In this document: piece by piece, positions 24,258 to 30,633 of the stretch
Numbering within the stretch: the first letter of the stretch is position 1
Layout of the letters: each line of letters starts with the position of its first letter
Source: DASPKT01 sp035627915
GTDB taxonomy: Bacteria; Pseudomonadota; Alphaproteobacteria; Azospirillales; Azospirillaceae
Length of the DNA stretch: 30,633 bases
Direction: 5' to 3'
Assembly (NCBI GenBank): GCA_035627915.1
Contig: DASPKT010000331.1
Span: forward strand, 1 to 30,633
Position numbers and translations under genes: made by a program
The notes under the pieces: generated by a model
Seen by the model: only the letters and a program-made list of their open reading frames with translations
Databases searched by the model: none
What the model was told of the DNA's origin: nothing

Positions 24258-24502
24258 GCCTCCGCCGCCACAGGACGGTGGAGACGACCGACCTGATGCT
24301 GCAGCTCGTCGCCGCCGAACGCGGGGTGACCGTCCTGCCGGACTGGCTGGTGCGGGAGGAAGGCTCCGGCCTGCCCGTCCGCATCCTGCGCCTCGGGCCG
24401 GAGGGGATCGGCAAGAGCATCCATCTCGGCGCCCGCCGCGGCGAGGAAGCGGTGGAATACATCGCCGGGTTCCTGGCGCTGGCCCGGGAAACCGGGCAGT
24501 AG
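24258..24502 (+). pseudogene. LysR-type regulator C-terminal fragment
   Basis: The rightward frame to the TAG at 24500-24502 reads ETTDLMLQLVAAERGVTVLP, then DWLVREEGSGLPVRILRLG, EGIGKSIHLGARRGEEAVEY. This is the end of the effector-binding domain of a LysR-family regulator, close to the MetR group (LQLVAxGRGVxxLPxW, then RLG-x-x-GIxKxIxLGxR). The DNA-binding half is absent. The fragment starts right where the MFS fragment ends, so three unrelated gene pieces abut within 650 bp. Confidence 0.65.
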
Positions 24503-24790
24503 GAAAGTCTGTACTGTCTTCCCGCGACAGTCATCGACTCCGCTTCTTTCCCCGGTCTTCATGAGTTCAGGTGGATTGCCGACCCTGTGCTGCCGCCGTT
24601 CCATTTGCTTTGCGCTCGCCGAGGAATGGCCGGACAGGCTGGCAGCCGCGCGATGCCGGAATCGAATCTCATCGCGCTGACTCGCCCACGCGGCACAGCC
24701 TCCATACCCCGGATGCGGATGCAGGCAGTTGTCAAAAATACTTCATCATGTGCCGGGTGCCGGAACGTCTGCGCTCGTCGGCGGGGGAGA
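24503..24790. other. Intergenic stretch before PAP2 gene
   Basis: No gene is recognised. The frame in front of the PAP2 gene remains open upstream to 24587, but its translation there lacks family similarity and is dominated by Arg, Cys and Pro. The PAP2 promoter presumably lies in the last 100 bp, which is less GC-rich (TTGTCAAAAATACTTCATCA around 24729-24748). Confidence 0.4.
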
Positions 24791-25501
24791 ATGTCCGTGT
24801 TCGTGGAATTTGACCTTTTCGTCACCCGGGCACTGAACGGATTCAGCCGCGATTCCTTTCTGTTCGACAGGATCGTCTACGAGGTGTCACGCACCGACCT
24901 CCTGAAAGGCGGCGTCCTGCTCGCCCTCCTCTGGTGGTGCTGGACGCGCCGTAACGGCCAGCTCATCTCGCAGGACCTTCTGGCCATCCGGACTGTCGCA
25001 GGAGCCTTGCTGGCAATCCTGGTGGGGCGGGCCCTGCAGAACTTCCTGCCGATGCGTCTGCGGCCGGGTCATGAACCGTCTCTCGACTTCGTGCTTCCGC
25101 ACGGAGTGAGCATGACAGGGCTGGACGGATGGAGTTCGTTTCCCAGTGACCACGCGGTGCTGTTCTTCGCCCTGTCGGCCGCAGCCTGGGCGTCGAGCCG
25201 GGTGGTCGGCTTGGTTGCATTCCTGTGGACGGCGGTTGTGATCTGCCTGCCCAGGATCTATCTCGGCCTCCACTACGCAAGCGACATCCTTGCCGGGGCC
25301 GCGGTGGGGATTGCGGTCATGGCATTTGCCTTGCGACTGCCCCTGCCGCCGTCCGTCTACCGGTGGCTCTCTGGCCTGCAGGCCACTCACCCCGGCATCC
25401 TCTATGCGCTCGCCTTTCTGGGCACGTACCAGATGGCAACATTGTTCGCCAACTCCCGCCTGCTTGTCGAAGGCCTGACCCTGGTCCTGCGGCACAGCTG
25501 A
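24791..25501 (+). CDS. PAP2-family membrane phosphatase
   Basis: A 236-residue protein with about six membrane helices. The three phosphatase motifs are present: RLRPGHEP (first), SSFPSDH121A (second), and R155IYLGLH161YASD165 (third, with catalytic His, Asp). PAP2 enzymes remove a phosphate from lipid diphosphates such as undecaprenyl diphosphate (BcrC-type) or from phosphatidic acid, on the periplasmic side. A rather divergent first motif (no leading Lys before the six residues) leaves the substrate open. ATG 24791 follows GGGGGAGA, a fair ribosome site; the longer upstream frame has no similarity to the family. Stands alone. Confidence 0.88.
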   Translation: MSVFVEFDLFVTRALNGFSRDSFLFDRIVYEVSRTDLLKGGVLLALLWWCWTRRNGQLISQDLLAIRTVAGALLAILVGRALQNFLPMRLRPGHEPSLDFVLPHGVSMTGLDGWSSFPSDHAVLFFALSAAAWASSRVVGLVAFLWTAVVICLPRIYLGLHYASDILAGAAVGIAVMAFALRLPLPPSVYRWLSGLQATHPGILYALAFLGTYQMATLFANSRLLVEGLTLVLRHS

Positions 25502-25663
25502 CAAGGAAGTGCGGCCTTGGACATCGGCCGCCGCCTTGACCATTGGCGCCGGACCCCGTGCCGGGGGCTGAACATCCGGATGGGCCGGAGGCGGGCCGAG
25601 GTTTGACTGCCCGTGCCGACGCGTACGACGCCTATCCTGGAGGCGGACAAGCTCAGGCCTGGG

Positions 25664-27016
25664 TCAGGGAAAGAGGTAGTCGGCCGGCTGGAATGTCGCG
25701 CCGACAAGAGAGACCGGGGACAATCCAGCCTCGTCGCCGGCGGTCCCGATAAATAGCGGTGGCCCGACAGCCGTATCGCCGGGCGCAGGAACGACAGGCG
25801 GCACGAAGCCGTCTCCGCCCTCTTCCGCCGACATCGTCCGGGCGGACGAGGCCGCCTGGCTGCCGACCGCGATGCCTGTAAGGTCCGCACCTCTCGTCCC
25901 GGCGGGCAAGGGGGCCGGTTGTCCGTAATCCTGAAGAAAAACCGGCGCCGCGTAGAGGCCGGACAGATCATACCCGATCGCCTGCCAGTCGGCCCAGCCC
26001 TTGGCCCTATCCGATACCGTCGCGACCCGGCCCCCCGGTGCCCAGATGAGATTGTCCTGGATGCCGGCGGCGGCGATCCCTTCTCCGCCGATTGACACCG
26101 CGCTGCCGTCCCGTGCCGGAACGAGAATGTTCGCCGTGGCGCTGGAAAAGGGGGTATTGATCAGGTTGAGGGTCCGCGCGCCGCCAATGATCGTGTTTTC
26201 GCTGAATTCCGCCCGACCGAACTCGCTCCAGCCGGCATCATGCCAATGCGTGACAACGCTGTCGCCGGTGAGGTTCGGCGCCAGGATCACGTTGTTATGA
26301 ACCGTGATCAGGCCGCCGGCCCGCGTATTCACCAACCAAAGGCCATGGTTGTGCTCGGTCGCGCTGTTGGCCTGCTCGATCCAATTGTTTCGAATCGTCA
26401 GCTGGTAATCCTGAAAGGATTGAATGCCGTCGCTATGGCCGGTGCTGTCATGATTGGAAATGACGATGCGGTTGCCCTCGATCAGCAGGTCGTGATTGTC
26501 CGAGCTCCAGATGCCGTCGGTCTGGGCCGGCGTGCTGTCCGGCGTGGCGATGTTGTTGTTGCGCACGACCACGCCGGCCGACTGGCGGATGTCGATCCCG
26601 CGCGCGTTGCCGCCGCCAGGATCGCCGGAGAGAATGTCATTGTTCTCCAGCACAACGCCGGCATGGCTGTGACGGACACGCAGGGCGGCGCCCGCATGGT
26701 TGACGAGCGACAGGGCCGAGATGGTCAGGTGGTCGTGACCGGCGATCAGCACGCCGGCCTCGCGCAGGTTTTCGCCGTCGATGACCACGGGGCCGTTCCG
26801 GCCGGCTTCGGTGGCGGCGGTGATGGTGATGGGCGCACCGGCGCTGCCGCTGGCTGCCACCCGCAGGCTCTCCTTGTAGAGGCCGCCGGCAATCAGGATC
26901 GTGTCACCCGGCAGGATCCGGCTCCAGTCGATGGCAGAAAAGCTCTTCCACGCCGCCTCCCATGACGAGCCGTCGCCAGAGACGCTCTGAGCAGCATTCA
27001 CATGGTGTATCGTCAC
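25664..27016 (-). CDS. Right-handed parallel beta-helix protein
   Basis: A 450-residue protein starting at GTG 27016. Repeated coils rich in N, V, I are visible from about residue 70 to 330 (for example HDHLTISALSLVNHAGAAL, VVVRNNNIA, DLLIEGNRIVISNH, LTIRNNWIEQAN, ITVHNNVILAPN), typical of pectate-lyase-like/NosD-type beta-helix proteins that bind or cleave polysaccharide. The N-terminal HVNAAQSVSGDGSSWEAAW and PGDTILIAGGLYKESL match the common cap of such proteins. No Sec signal is seen. The C-terminus (PLFIGTAGDEAGLSPVSLVG) vaguely recalls RTX-type secretion ends but has no repeat block. Catalytic residues cannot be assigned. Divergent from the decayed region to its right. Confidence 0.78.
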   Translation of the reverse strand: MTIHHVNAAQSVSGDGSSWEAAWKSFSAIDWSRILPGDTILIAGGLYKESLRVAASGSAGAPITITAATEAGRNGPVVIDGENLREAGVLIAGHDHLTISALSLVNHAGAALRVRHSHAGVVLENNDILSGDPGGGNARGIDIRQSAGVVVRNNNIATPDSTPAQTDGIWSSDNHDLLIEGNRIVISNHDSTGHSDGIQSFQDYQLTIRNNWIEQANSATEHNHGLWLVNTRAGGLITVHNNVILAPNLTGDSVVTHWHDAGWSEFGRAEFSENTIIGGARTLNLINTPFSSATANILVPARDGSAVSIGGEGIAAAGIQDNLIWAPGGRVATVSDRAKGWADWQAIGYDLSGLYAAPVFLQDYGQPAPLPAGTRGADLTGIAVGSQAASSARTMSAEEGGDGFVPPVVPAPGDTAVGPPLFIGTAGDEAGLSPVSLVGATFQPADYLFP

Positions 27017-27279
27017 GCCCCCTTCCCTTCTTCGAAGAGCGCGGCGGCCGGCGAGGACCGGAAATCGGGGCCGCCAGGCGCAGCTAACGTCCTTTTGAGA
27101 CCGGTCGGACGGAATACCGGCAGCCGCTGGGCCAAGCCGTCAGCCGAGCCAACATCGCGGCGCATTGAAGATTACGGCCGGAACAGCCGAACCCGGTGGA
27201 CCGCATCGGTGCCGGGAGCCGCGCGGGGACGCACAACAGCGGCAGCGGAGTTGTTGGTTTATTCCATTTCCCCAGTTGA

Positions 27280-27645
27280 TGGCGCACTTACCTTGCGCAA
27301 GAGTCCCGCCCGGGCAGGCCTCACGCCAAGCGCCTGTCCGGCAGCGACCTCCGGCCGACATGGCCGCTTCTCTCCTGTCTCGATCCCCTCCAGTGCCGGG
27401 ATCCGGAGGCGCGGCAGAGGCTGAAGGCAATCCGCGACGTATCGGTCCTTCTGCGCGCCGCCTATGGCCGGGCACCCGACGACAATCCGTCCAGCCTCGC
27501 CGATCCGGACGGTCCGTCGCGCGGGCAGCTCCCGCAGGAACGCCAAAGACATCTGGTCAAGATCGCCGTCGGGTCGGCCATCGCTGCGCTCCTGTTCTGT
27601 ACCGGCCGCCCGCTCTGGAATCTCATGCGTCACCGGGCACAATAG
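27280..27645 (+). pseudogene. Startless frame ending in a membrane helix
   Basis: Between a TGA at 27277-27279 and the TAG at 27643-27645 a frame reads RDPEARQRLKAIRDVSVLLR, AAYGRAPDDNPSSLADPDG, then HLVKIAVGSAIAALLFCTG and ends NLMRHRAQ. The last 80 codons look like real protein with a single C-terminal membrane helix. There is no ATG, GTG or TTG in the open stretch before it, so it is probably the 3' end of a broken gene. Family not recognised. Confidence 0.3.
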
Positions 27646-27697
27646 GGCGATCGCACACAGGCGCTGCGGGATGCCTGCCAGGGCAGCGGGGGCGGTA

Positions 27698-27815
27698 ATC
27701 TCGGCCAGCCCATGGCTGGCGGCCCGGACCGCCGCCTGCGTGCGGTTTGCGACGTTCAGCCTGCGCATCGGCCCCTCGAGGCCGACCTTCGCCGACGCCC
27801 CGGTGATCCGCCGGC
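27698..27815 (-). pseudogene. LuxR-type HTH C-terminal remnant
   Basis: The leftward frame reads RRITGASAKVGLEGPMRRLN, then VANRTQAAVRAASHGLAEI. The second part is the conserved recognition end of a LuxR/NarL helix-turn-helix (K-x-H-x-x-x-I-x-R-x-L-N-V-x-N-R-T-Q-A), and the first part is a degraded version of the preceding SEATVKVHLKAIMRRL segment. The receiver and most of the HTH are not found, so this is a relic. Confidence 0.5.
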
Positions 27816-28069
27816 CGACCGATGGCCTTGTTGCTCCTGTCCTTACCGGCCGCGATCCCGTGCATGGGACGGCATCGGCGGTCCCCGCGGGACGGGGCCG
27901 GCTGATGCGTGCTCCTTCGGGGATCGCTGCGCCGAAAGGTCGAGCCCCCCTCCCCTCTGTGCGGTTGCGCGCGGCACGGCGTTGCGCGCCCAATTCCCGA
28001 TCGGACCCGAGCGGCCCGGCCCTGCGGCCGCGCCGCCGTCCGGTCCGCCGAAACCCAGGGAGCCGGGCG

Positions 28070-28723
28070 ATGACCGAGTGGGAAATCCATGGCGTGACCT
28101 TCGCCAACTGCAACTGCGATTATGGCTGCCCCTGCCAGTTCAACGCGCGGCCGACCCGGGGGAACTGCCGCGCCGTCGTGTTCTCGCGGATCGAGCGGGG
28201 GCGGTTCGGGGCGGTTCCGCTGGACGGGTTGAAGATGGGCTTCGCCGTGACATGGCCCGGCGCGGTGCATGAAGGCGGCGGCACCATGCAGCCCTTCCTC
28301 GACGAGACCGCCGACGCGGCCCAGCGCGATGCCCTCCTGCGCATCCTGACCGGCCAGGACACCGAGGAGATGGCCACCGCCTTCTGGGTCTACGCCCGGA
28401 TGTGCGACACCATCCACGACCCGGTCGTCACGCGGATCGAGATGGACGTGGACATCAAGGCCCGGAGCGCGTCCTGCACGGCCCACGGCATCGCCAGCGC
28501 CCGCGGCGCACCGATCCTGAACCCGGTCACCGGCGTGCCGCACCAGGTCGCCATCGTCCAGGCCAACGGGTTCGAGTACGAGCGCACCGAGGTCGGCCGG
28601 GGCTGGTCGGAAGCGACCGGGCGGGTGCCGCTGCACCTGGAGGACAGCTACGGGACCTGGTTCGAGCTCCACATGAACCAGAGCGGCCTCATCCGTGGGC
28701 AGGCGGCCGTCGCGGCCGGATAG
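28070..28723 (+). CDS. DUF1326 family protein
   Basis: A 217-residue protein. The diagnostic N-terminal cysteine motif is present: ANC14NC16DYGC20PC22QFN, a probable metal or redox site. Further family blocks are TRGNCRAVVFSRIERGRFG, PGAVHEGGGTMQPFLDE and DTEEMATAFWVYARM. The function of DUF1326 is not established. Start at ATG 28070 because the N-terminal motif follows at the usual distance; the frame upstream is decayed DNA. The gene for a DUF2182 membrane protein begins 34 bp downstream, a pairing that recurs in proteobacteria and suggests a joint role, perhaps in metal handling. Confidence 0.88.
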   Translation: MTEWEIHGVTFANCNCDYGCPCQFNARPTRGNCRAVVFSRIERGRFGAVPLDGLKMGFAVTWPGAVHEGGGTMQPFLDETADAAQRDALLRILTGQDTEEMATAFWVYARMCDTIHDPVVTRIEMDVDIKARSASCTAHGIASARGAPILNPVTGVPHQVAIVQANGFEYERTEVGRGWSEATGRVPLHLEDSYGTWFELHMNQSGLIRGQAAVAAG

Positions 28724-28757
28724 GAGCCCCGGCGCGCATCGGGAGGCGAGGTCCGCC

Positions 28758-29528
28758 ATGCCTGCCAAATCGCTGCGAGGGGACGGGTTGGTCGTGTCCA
28801 TGCTGCTGGCCGCGGCCGCCGCGGGGTGGCTGTTTCTGGGCTGGGCGGTCATGGACATGTCCCACCCGCTGTCCCGCCTCATGATGCCGGCGACGGCGGC
28901 CTGGGACCTTCCCGTCGCGGCCGCAGTCTACGCCATGTGGTCCGTCATGATGGCCGCCATGATGCTGCCCTCGGCGGTGCCCATGGTCCTCGTCGTCGCG
29001 CGCCTCGGCCGGCACGGCGGCGCGACGATGGCCGCCGGCTTCTTCACCGCCGCCTACGTCCTGATGTGGGCAGGGTTCAGCCTGCTGGCGGCGGTCGCGC
29101 AGTGGGCGCTGCAGGCCGCGGGCTTGGTCTCGCCCGACATGGCCAGCACCAGCCCGGCGCTGACGGCCGCGCTGCTCCTGGCGGCCGGCGCCTACCAGTT
29201 CACCCCTGCCAAGGGCGCGTGCCTGACACGCTGCCGATCCCCCGTCGCCTTCGTGATGGCGGAATGGCGCCGCGGACGGGCGGGGGCGTTCGTCATGGGC
29301 CTGCGGCACGGGCTTTTCTGCGTCGGCTGCTGCTGGGCGCTGATGACCGTGCTGTTCGTGACCGGCGTCATGAACCTGCCCCTGGTCGCCCTGCTCGCCC
29401 TGGCGGTCGCCCTGGAGAAGATGACGCCCTGGGGCGGCCTGATCGCCCGGGCCACGGGCGCCGTCCTCCTGGCGGCAGGCGCCTGGACGCTGCTGGGGCC
29501 CGCGGCAACGGGCATGGCCGACCTCTGA
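28758..29528 (+). CDS. DUF2182 integral membrane protein
   Basis: A 256-residue protein with six to seven membrane helices. Family hallmarks: the Met-rich segment YAMWSVMMAAMMLPSAVPMV near residues 55-75, AGAYQFTPAKGACLTRCRSP near 143-162, and the cysteine block GLRHGLFCVGCCWALM near 185-200. These Met/Cys-rich helices led to the name predicted metal-binding membrane protein; the metal and role are unproven. Ribosome site GGGAGGCGAGG lies just upstream of ATG 28758. It probably forms an operon with the DUF1326 gene. Confidence 0.88.
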   Translation: MPAKSLRGDGLVVSMLLAAAAAGWLFLGWAVMDMSHPLSRLMMPATAAWDLPVAAAVYAMWSVMMAAMMLPSAVPMVLVVARLGRHGGATMAAGFFTAAYVLMWAGFSLLAAVAQWALQAAGLVSPDMASTSPALTAALLLAAGAYQFTPAKGACLTRCRSPVAFVMAEWRRGRAGAFVMGLRHGLFCVGCCWALMTVLFVTGVMNLPLVALLALAVALEKMTPWGGLIARATGAVLLAAGAWTLLGPAATGMADL

Positions 29529-29529
29529 G

Positions 29530-29545
29530 GCGGGGCTCGCCCCGC
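29530..29545 (+). terminator. Hairpin after DUF2182 gene
   Basis: GCGGGG and CCCCGC form a perfect 6-bp stem around the tetraloop CTCG, immediately after the DUF2182 stop codon (29526-29528). No T run follows, so it would be at most a weak intrinsic terminator or an RNA 3' stabiliser. Confidence 0.4.
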
Positions 29546-29844
29546 AGGCCGGGCACCGGAGGGGGTTCGCCCGGGCCTATGCCGTCCCCCTTCAGAGGGG
29601 TCAGCATTCATGCCGGACATCTCGCACTCAGGCCGGAGGCGTTTTCCGGGTCAGGGTCACCGGTGACCGACCCCTTCGAACGTCCTCAAGACGGGCTGCG
29701 ACACGAGGAGGACATGAGGCAGGCAGGTACCCCGTAATTGAATAGACACTGATATAGAATCAAAGACTCCGCACTTGTATAATCCCGCGGTTTTAGCCAT
29801 GTACCGGCAGTAAAGCAGGCGTCTATGCGGGGGTCGTGCGGAGC
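29546..29844. other. Intergenic region upstream of iorA
   Basis: The left half is GC-rich with no gene and contains a perfect 14-bp palindrome, GGTCACCGGTGACC, at 29655-29668. From about 29740 it turns AT-rich up to the iorA start. Confidence 0.45.
29755..29783 (+). promoter_or_regulatory. iorA: Candidate promoter for iorA-iorB
   Basis: A perfect TATAAT lies at 29778-29783 in an AT-rich stretch, preceded at 17-bp spacing by a poor -35 (TAGAAT, 29755-29760). The predicted start is about 55 bases upstream of the iorA ATG. The weak -35 suggests an activator may be needed. Confidence 0.4.
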
Positions 29845-30297
29845 ATGATTTATGAATTGACCGTCAATGGTCAACGCCGACAAGTGGACGTCGATGGCGA
29901 CATGCCCCTGCTTTGGGTGCTGCGGGACGAACTGGGTCTGACCGGGACGAAGTACGGATGCGGGGCGGCGCTCTGCGGGGCGTGTACGGTGCACGTCGAC
30001 GGCCAGGCGGTGCGCTCCTGCTCGCTGCCGGTGGAGGGCGCGGCGGGCATGCAGGTGACCACCATCGAGGCGCTGTCGCCCGACCGCACGCACCCGCTGC
30101 AGGCGGCGTGGATCGCCGAGCAGGTGCCGCAGTGCGGTTATTGCCAATCCGGCATGGTGATGGCCGCCGCCGCCCTGCTCAACGAAAAGCCCAGGCCGAC
30201 CGACTCCGAGATCGACCAGGCCATGACCAATATCTGCCGCTGTGGAACCTACCCACGCGTCCGCCGCGCCATAAGGCGCGCCGCCGGGATGGTCTGA
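29845..30297 (+). CDS. iorA: Isoquinoline 1-oxidoreductase-type small subunit (2Fe-2S)
   Basis: A 150-residue electron-transfer subunit of a molybdenum hydroxylase. All eight cysteines for two [2Fe-2S] clusters are present: C39, C44, C47 and C59 in the plant-ferredoxin-like domain (KYGCGAALCGACTVHVDG) and C97, C100, C131 and C133 in the helical domain (QCGYCQSGM and NICRCGTY). It transfers electrons from the molybdopterin subunit IorB, encoded 92 bp downstream. Enzymes of this group hydroxylate N-heterocycles or oxidise aldehydes. The ATG at 29845 gives the standard N-terminus (MIYELTVNG); a GTG three codons upstream is possible. Confidence 0.93.
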   Translation: MIYELTVNGQRRQVDVDGDMPLLWVLRDELGLTGTKYGCGAALCGACTVHVDGQAVRSCSLPVEGAAGMQVTTIEALSPDRTHPLQAAWIAEQVPQCGYCQSGMVMAAAALLNEKPRPTDSEIDQAMTNICRCGTYPRVRRAIRRAAGMV

Positions 30298-30389
30298 TGC
30301 AAGGCTTTAGGCCAATAGCCCCGACGCCTCCCGGAACGCACCTGCGGTCCGCTTGCCGCGGGACACGCAATGCAACCGTTGGATAGGAC

Positions 30390-30633
30390 ATGAAAACCGC
30401 TGCTCCCCTGTCCCGGCGCGGCCTTCTCCAGGCAGGTGCGGCGGGCGTCCTGGGTTCCGCCGGGCTTGTGCTGGGCTTCCATCTGGCGGGCCGCGGCACG
30501 GCGATGGCTGCCGGCGGGAACGCCGGCGCGGCGCCGCTGATCAACAGCTGGATCCGGATCGGACCGGACGGCGTGGTGACCATCCTCTGCAACACGTCGG
30601 AGATCGGGCAGGGCACCAGCAGCTCGATCCCCC
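30390..30633 (+). CDS. iorB: iorB start: molybdopterin subunit with Tat signal, cut by window end
   Basis: The first 81 codons of IorB. The twin-arginine signal is clear: LSRRGLLQ at residues 7-14, a hydrophobic core AGVLGSAGLVLGF, and an A-x-A-type cleavage region (TAMAAGG), so the enzyme is exported folded, with iorA's product carried along. The mature start INSWIRIGPDGVVTILCN and EIGQGTS follow. The sequence from 30493 to the window end is repeated at 1-141, where the gene goes on for another 125 or so codons and then breaks. The window alone cannot tell whether an intact copy exists beyond this end. Confidence 0.9.
   Translation, partial: MKTAAPLSRRGLLQAGAAGVLGSAGLVLGFHLAGRGTAMAAGGNAGAAPLINSWIRIGPDGVVTILCNTSEIGQGTSSSIP
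30493..30633. repeat. Right copy of 141-bp exact terminal direct repeat
   Basis: Identical to bases 1-141. It joins the iorB start at this end to the broken iorB at the other, giving a continuous reading frame of about 210 residues across the junction. Confidence 0.95.

Larger units (their letters stand above)
27017..28069. other. Decayed region of about 1 kb without an intact gene
   Basis: Long frames run through on both strands only because of high GC. Two pieces have gene character: a rightward frame without a start codon (27280-27645) and a leftward LuxR-type helix-turn-helix remnant (27698-27815). Nothing intact is seen up to the DUF1326 start at 28070. Confidence 0.55.

Noticed and set aside
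1..30633. Plasmid or phage identity for the whole contig
   Set aside because: Despite the terminal overlap, no rep, par, relaxase, integrase, terminase or structural phage gene was found, and much of the content is chromosomal housekeeping.
1..30633. tRNA or rRNA genes
   Set aside because: No cloverleaf with a GTTC-type T loop plus CCA-end context, and no rRNA-like segment, was noticed by eye; a computed scan would be needed to be certain.

Overview
The window is very GC-rich DNA with dense, overlapping genes. Its housekeeping content (NhaA, an OpgC-like acyltransferase, an ECF sigma/anti-sigma pair, a HisKA_2-type histidine kinase, IorA/IorB, DUF1326/DUF2182) points to an alphaproteobacterium, probably of the Rhodospirillales or a related group. 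No rRNA or marker gene allows finer placement. The first 141 bases are identical to the last 141 bases (1-141 = 30493-30633). This is what an assembler leaves on a closed graph path (about 30.49 kb unique), but no replication, partition, phage or conjugation gene is visible. A loop through a duplicated iorB segment is therefore as likely as a real circular molecule.

Layout. (1) 1-888: the 5' third of iorB, broken near 525, then an AT-richer block with no recognisable gene. (2) 889-2157: an unrecognised 310-residue gene, three tandem dyad repeats, and one isolated 32-bp sequence that looks like a type I-C CRISPR repeat. (3) 2158-15702: the centrepiece, two divergent, tightly packed operons. 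Leftward from about 10.1 kb they encode an exported VWA protein, a four-helix membrane protein, a tubulin-like GTPase, a 1141-residue protein with an Hsp70/actin-type ATPase core, and a single-pass membrane coiled-coil protein. Rightward they encode a MotA/ExbB/ZorA-like channel with a long helical tail, a MotB/OmpA/ZorB-like partner, a formylglycine-generating-enzyme-like protein, and two zinc-ribbon proteins, one membrane-bound, that may carry degenerate GTPase-like domains. (4) 15703-16533: decayed ISKra4-like transposase sequence and a perfect 13-bp inverted repeat. (5) 16534-23666: ordinary-looking chromosomal genes (dCache sensor, NhaA, histidine kinase, OpgC-like, ECF sigma/anti-sigma, 2OG-Fe(II) oxygenase). 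(6) 23.8-24.5 kb: three abutting gene remnants (DUF2938, MFS, LysR). (7) 24791-29528: PAP2 phosphatase, parallel beta-helix protein, a decayed region with LuxR remnants, and a DUF1326-DUF2182 pair. (8) 29845-end: iorA and the start of iorB.

The 2158-15702 locus is the best candidate for an undescribed system. It pairs an ion-driven envelope motor of the Zorya/MotAB kind with both a tubulin-like and an actin/Hsp70-like nucleotide switch, plus a periplasmic VWA adhesion module. The back-to-back operons share a short intergenic region, and nearly every internal junction is a 4-8 bp overlap, so the products probably work as one complex across the inner membrane. The flanks (CRISPR-like relic, IS remnant, broken iorB) mark it as accessory DNA. 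An anti-phage or other conflict role is a reasonable inference from the Zorya-like motor, but no nuclease or other obvious effector is present.
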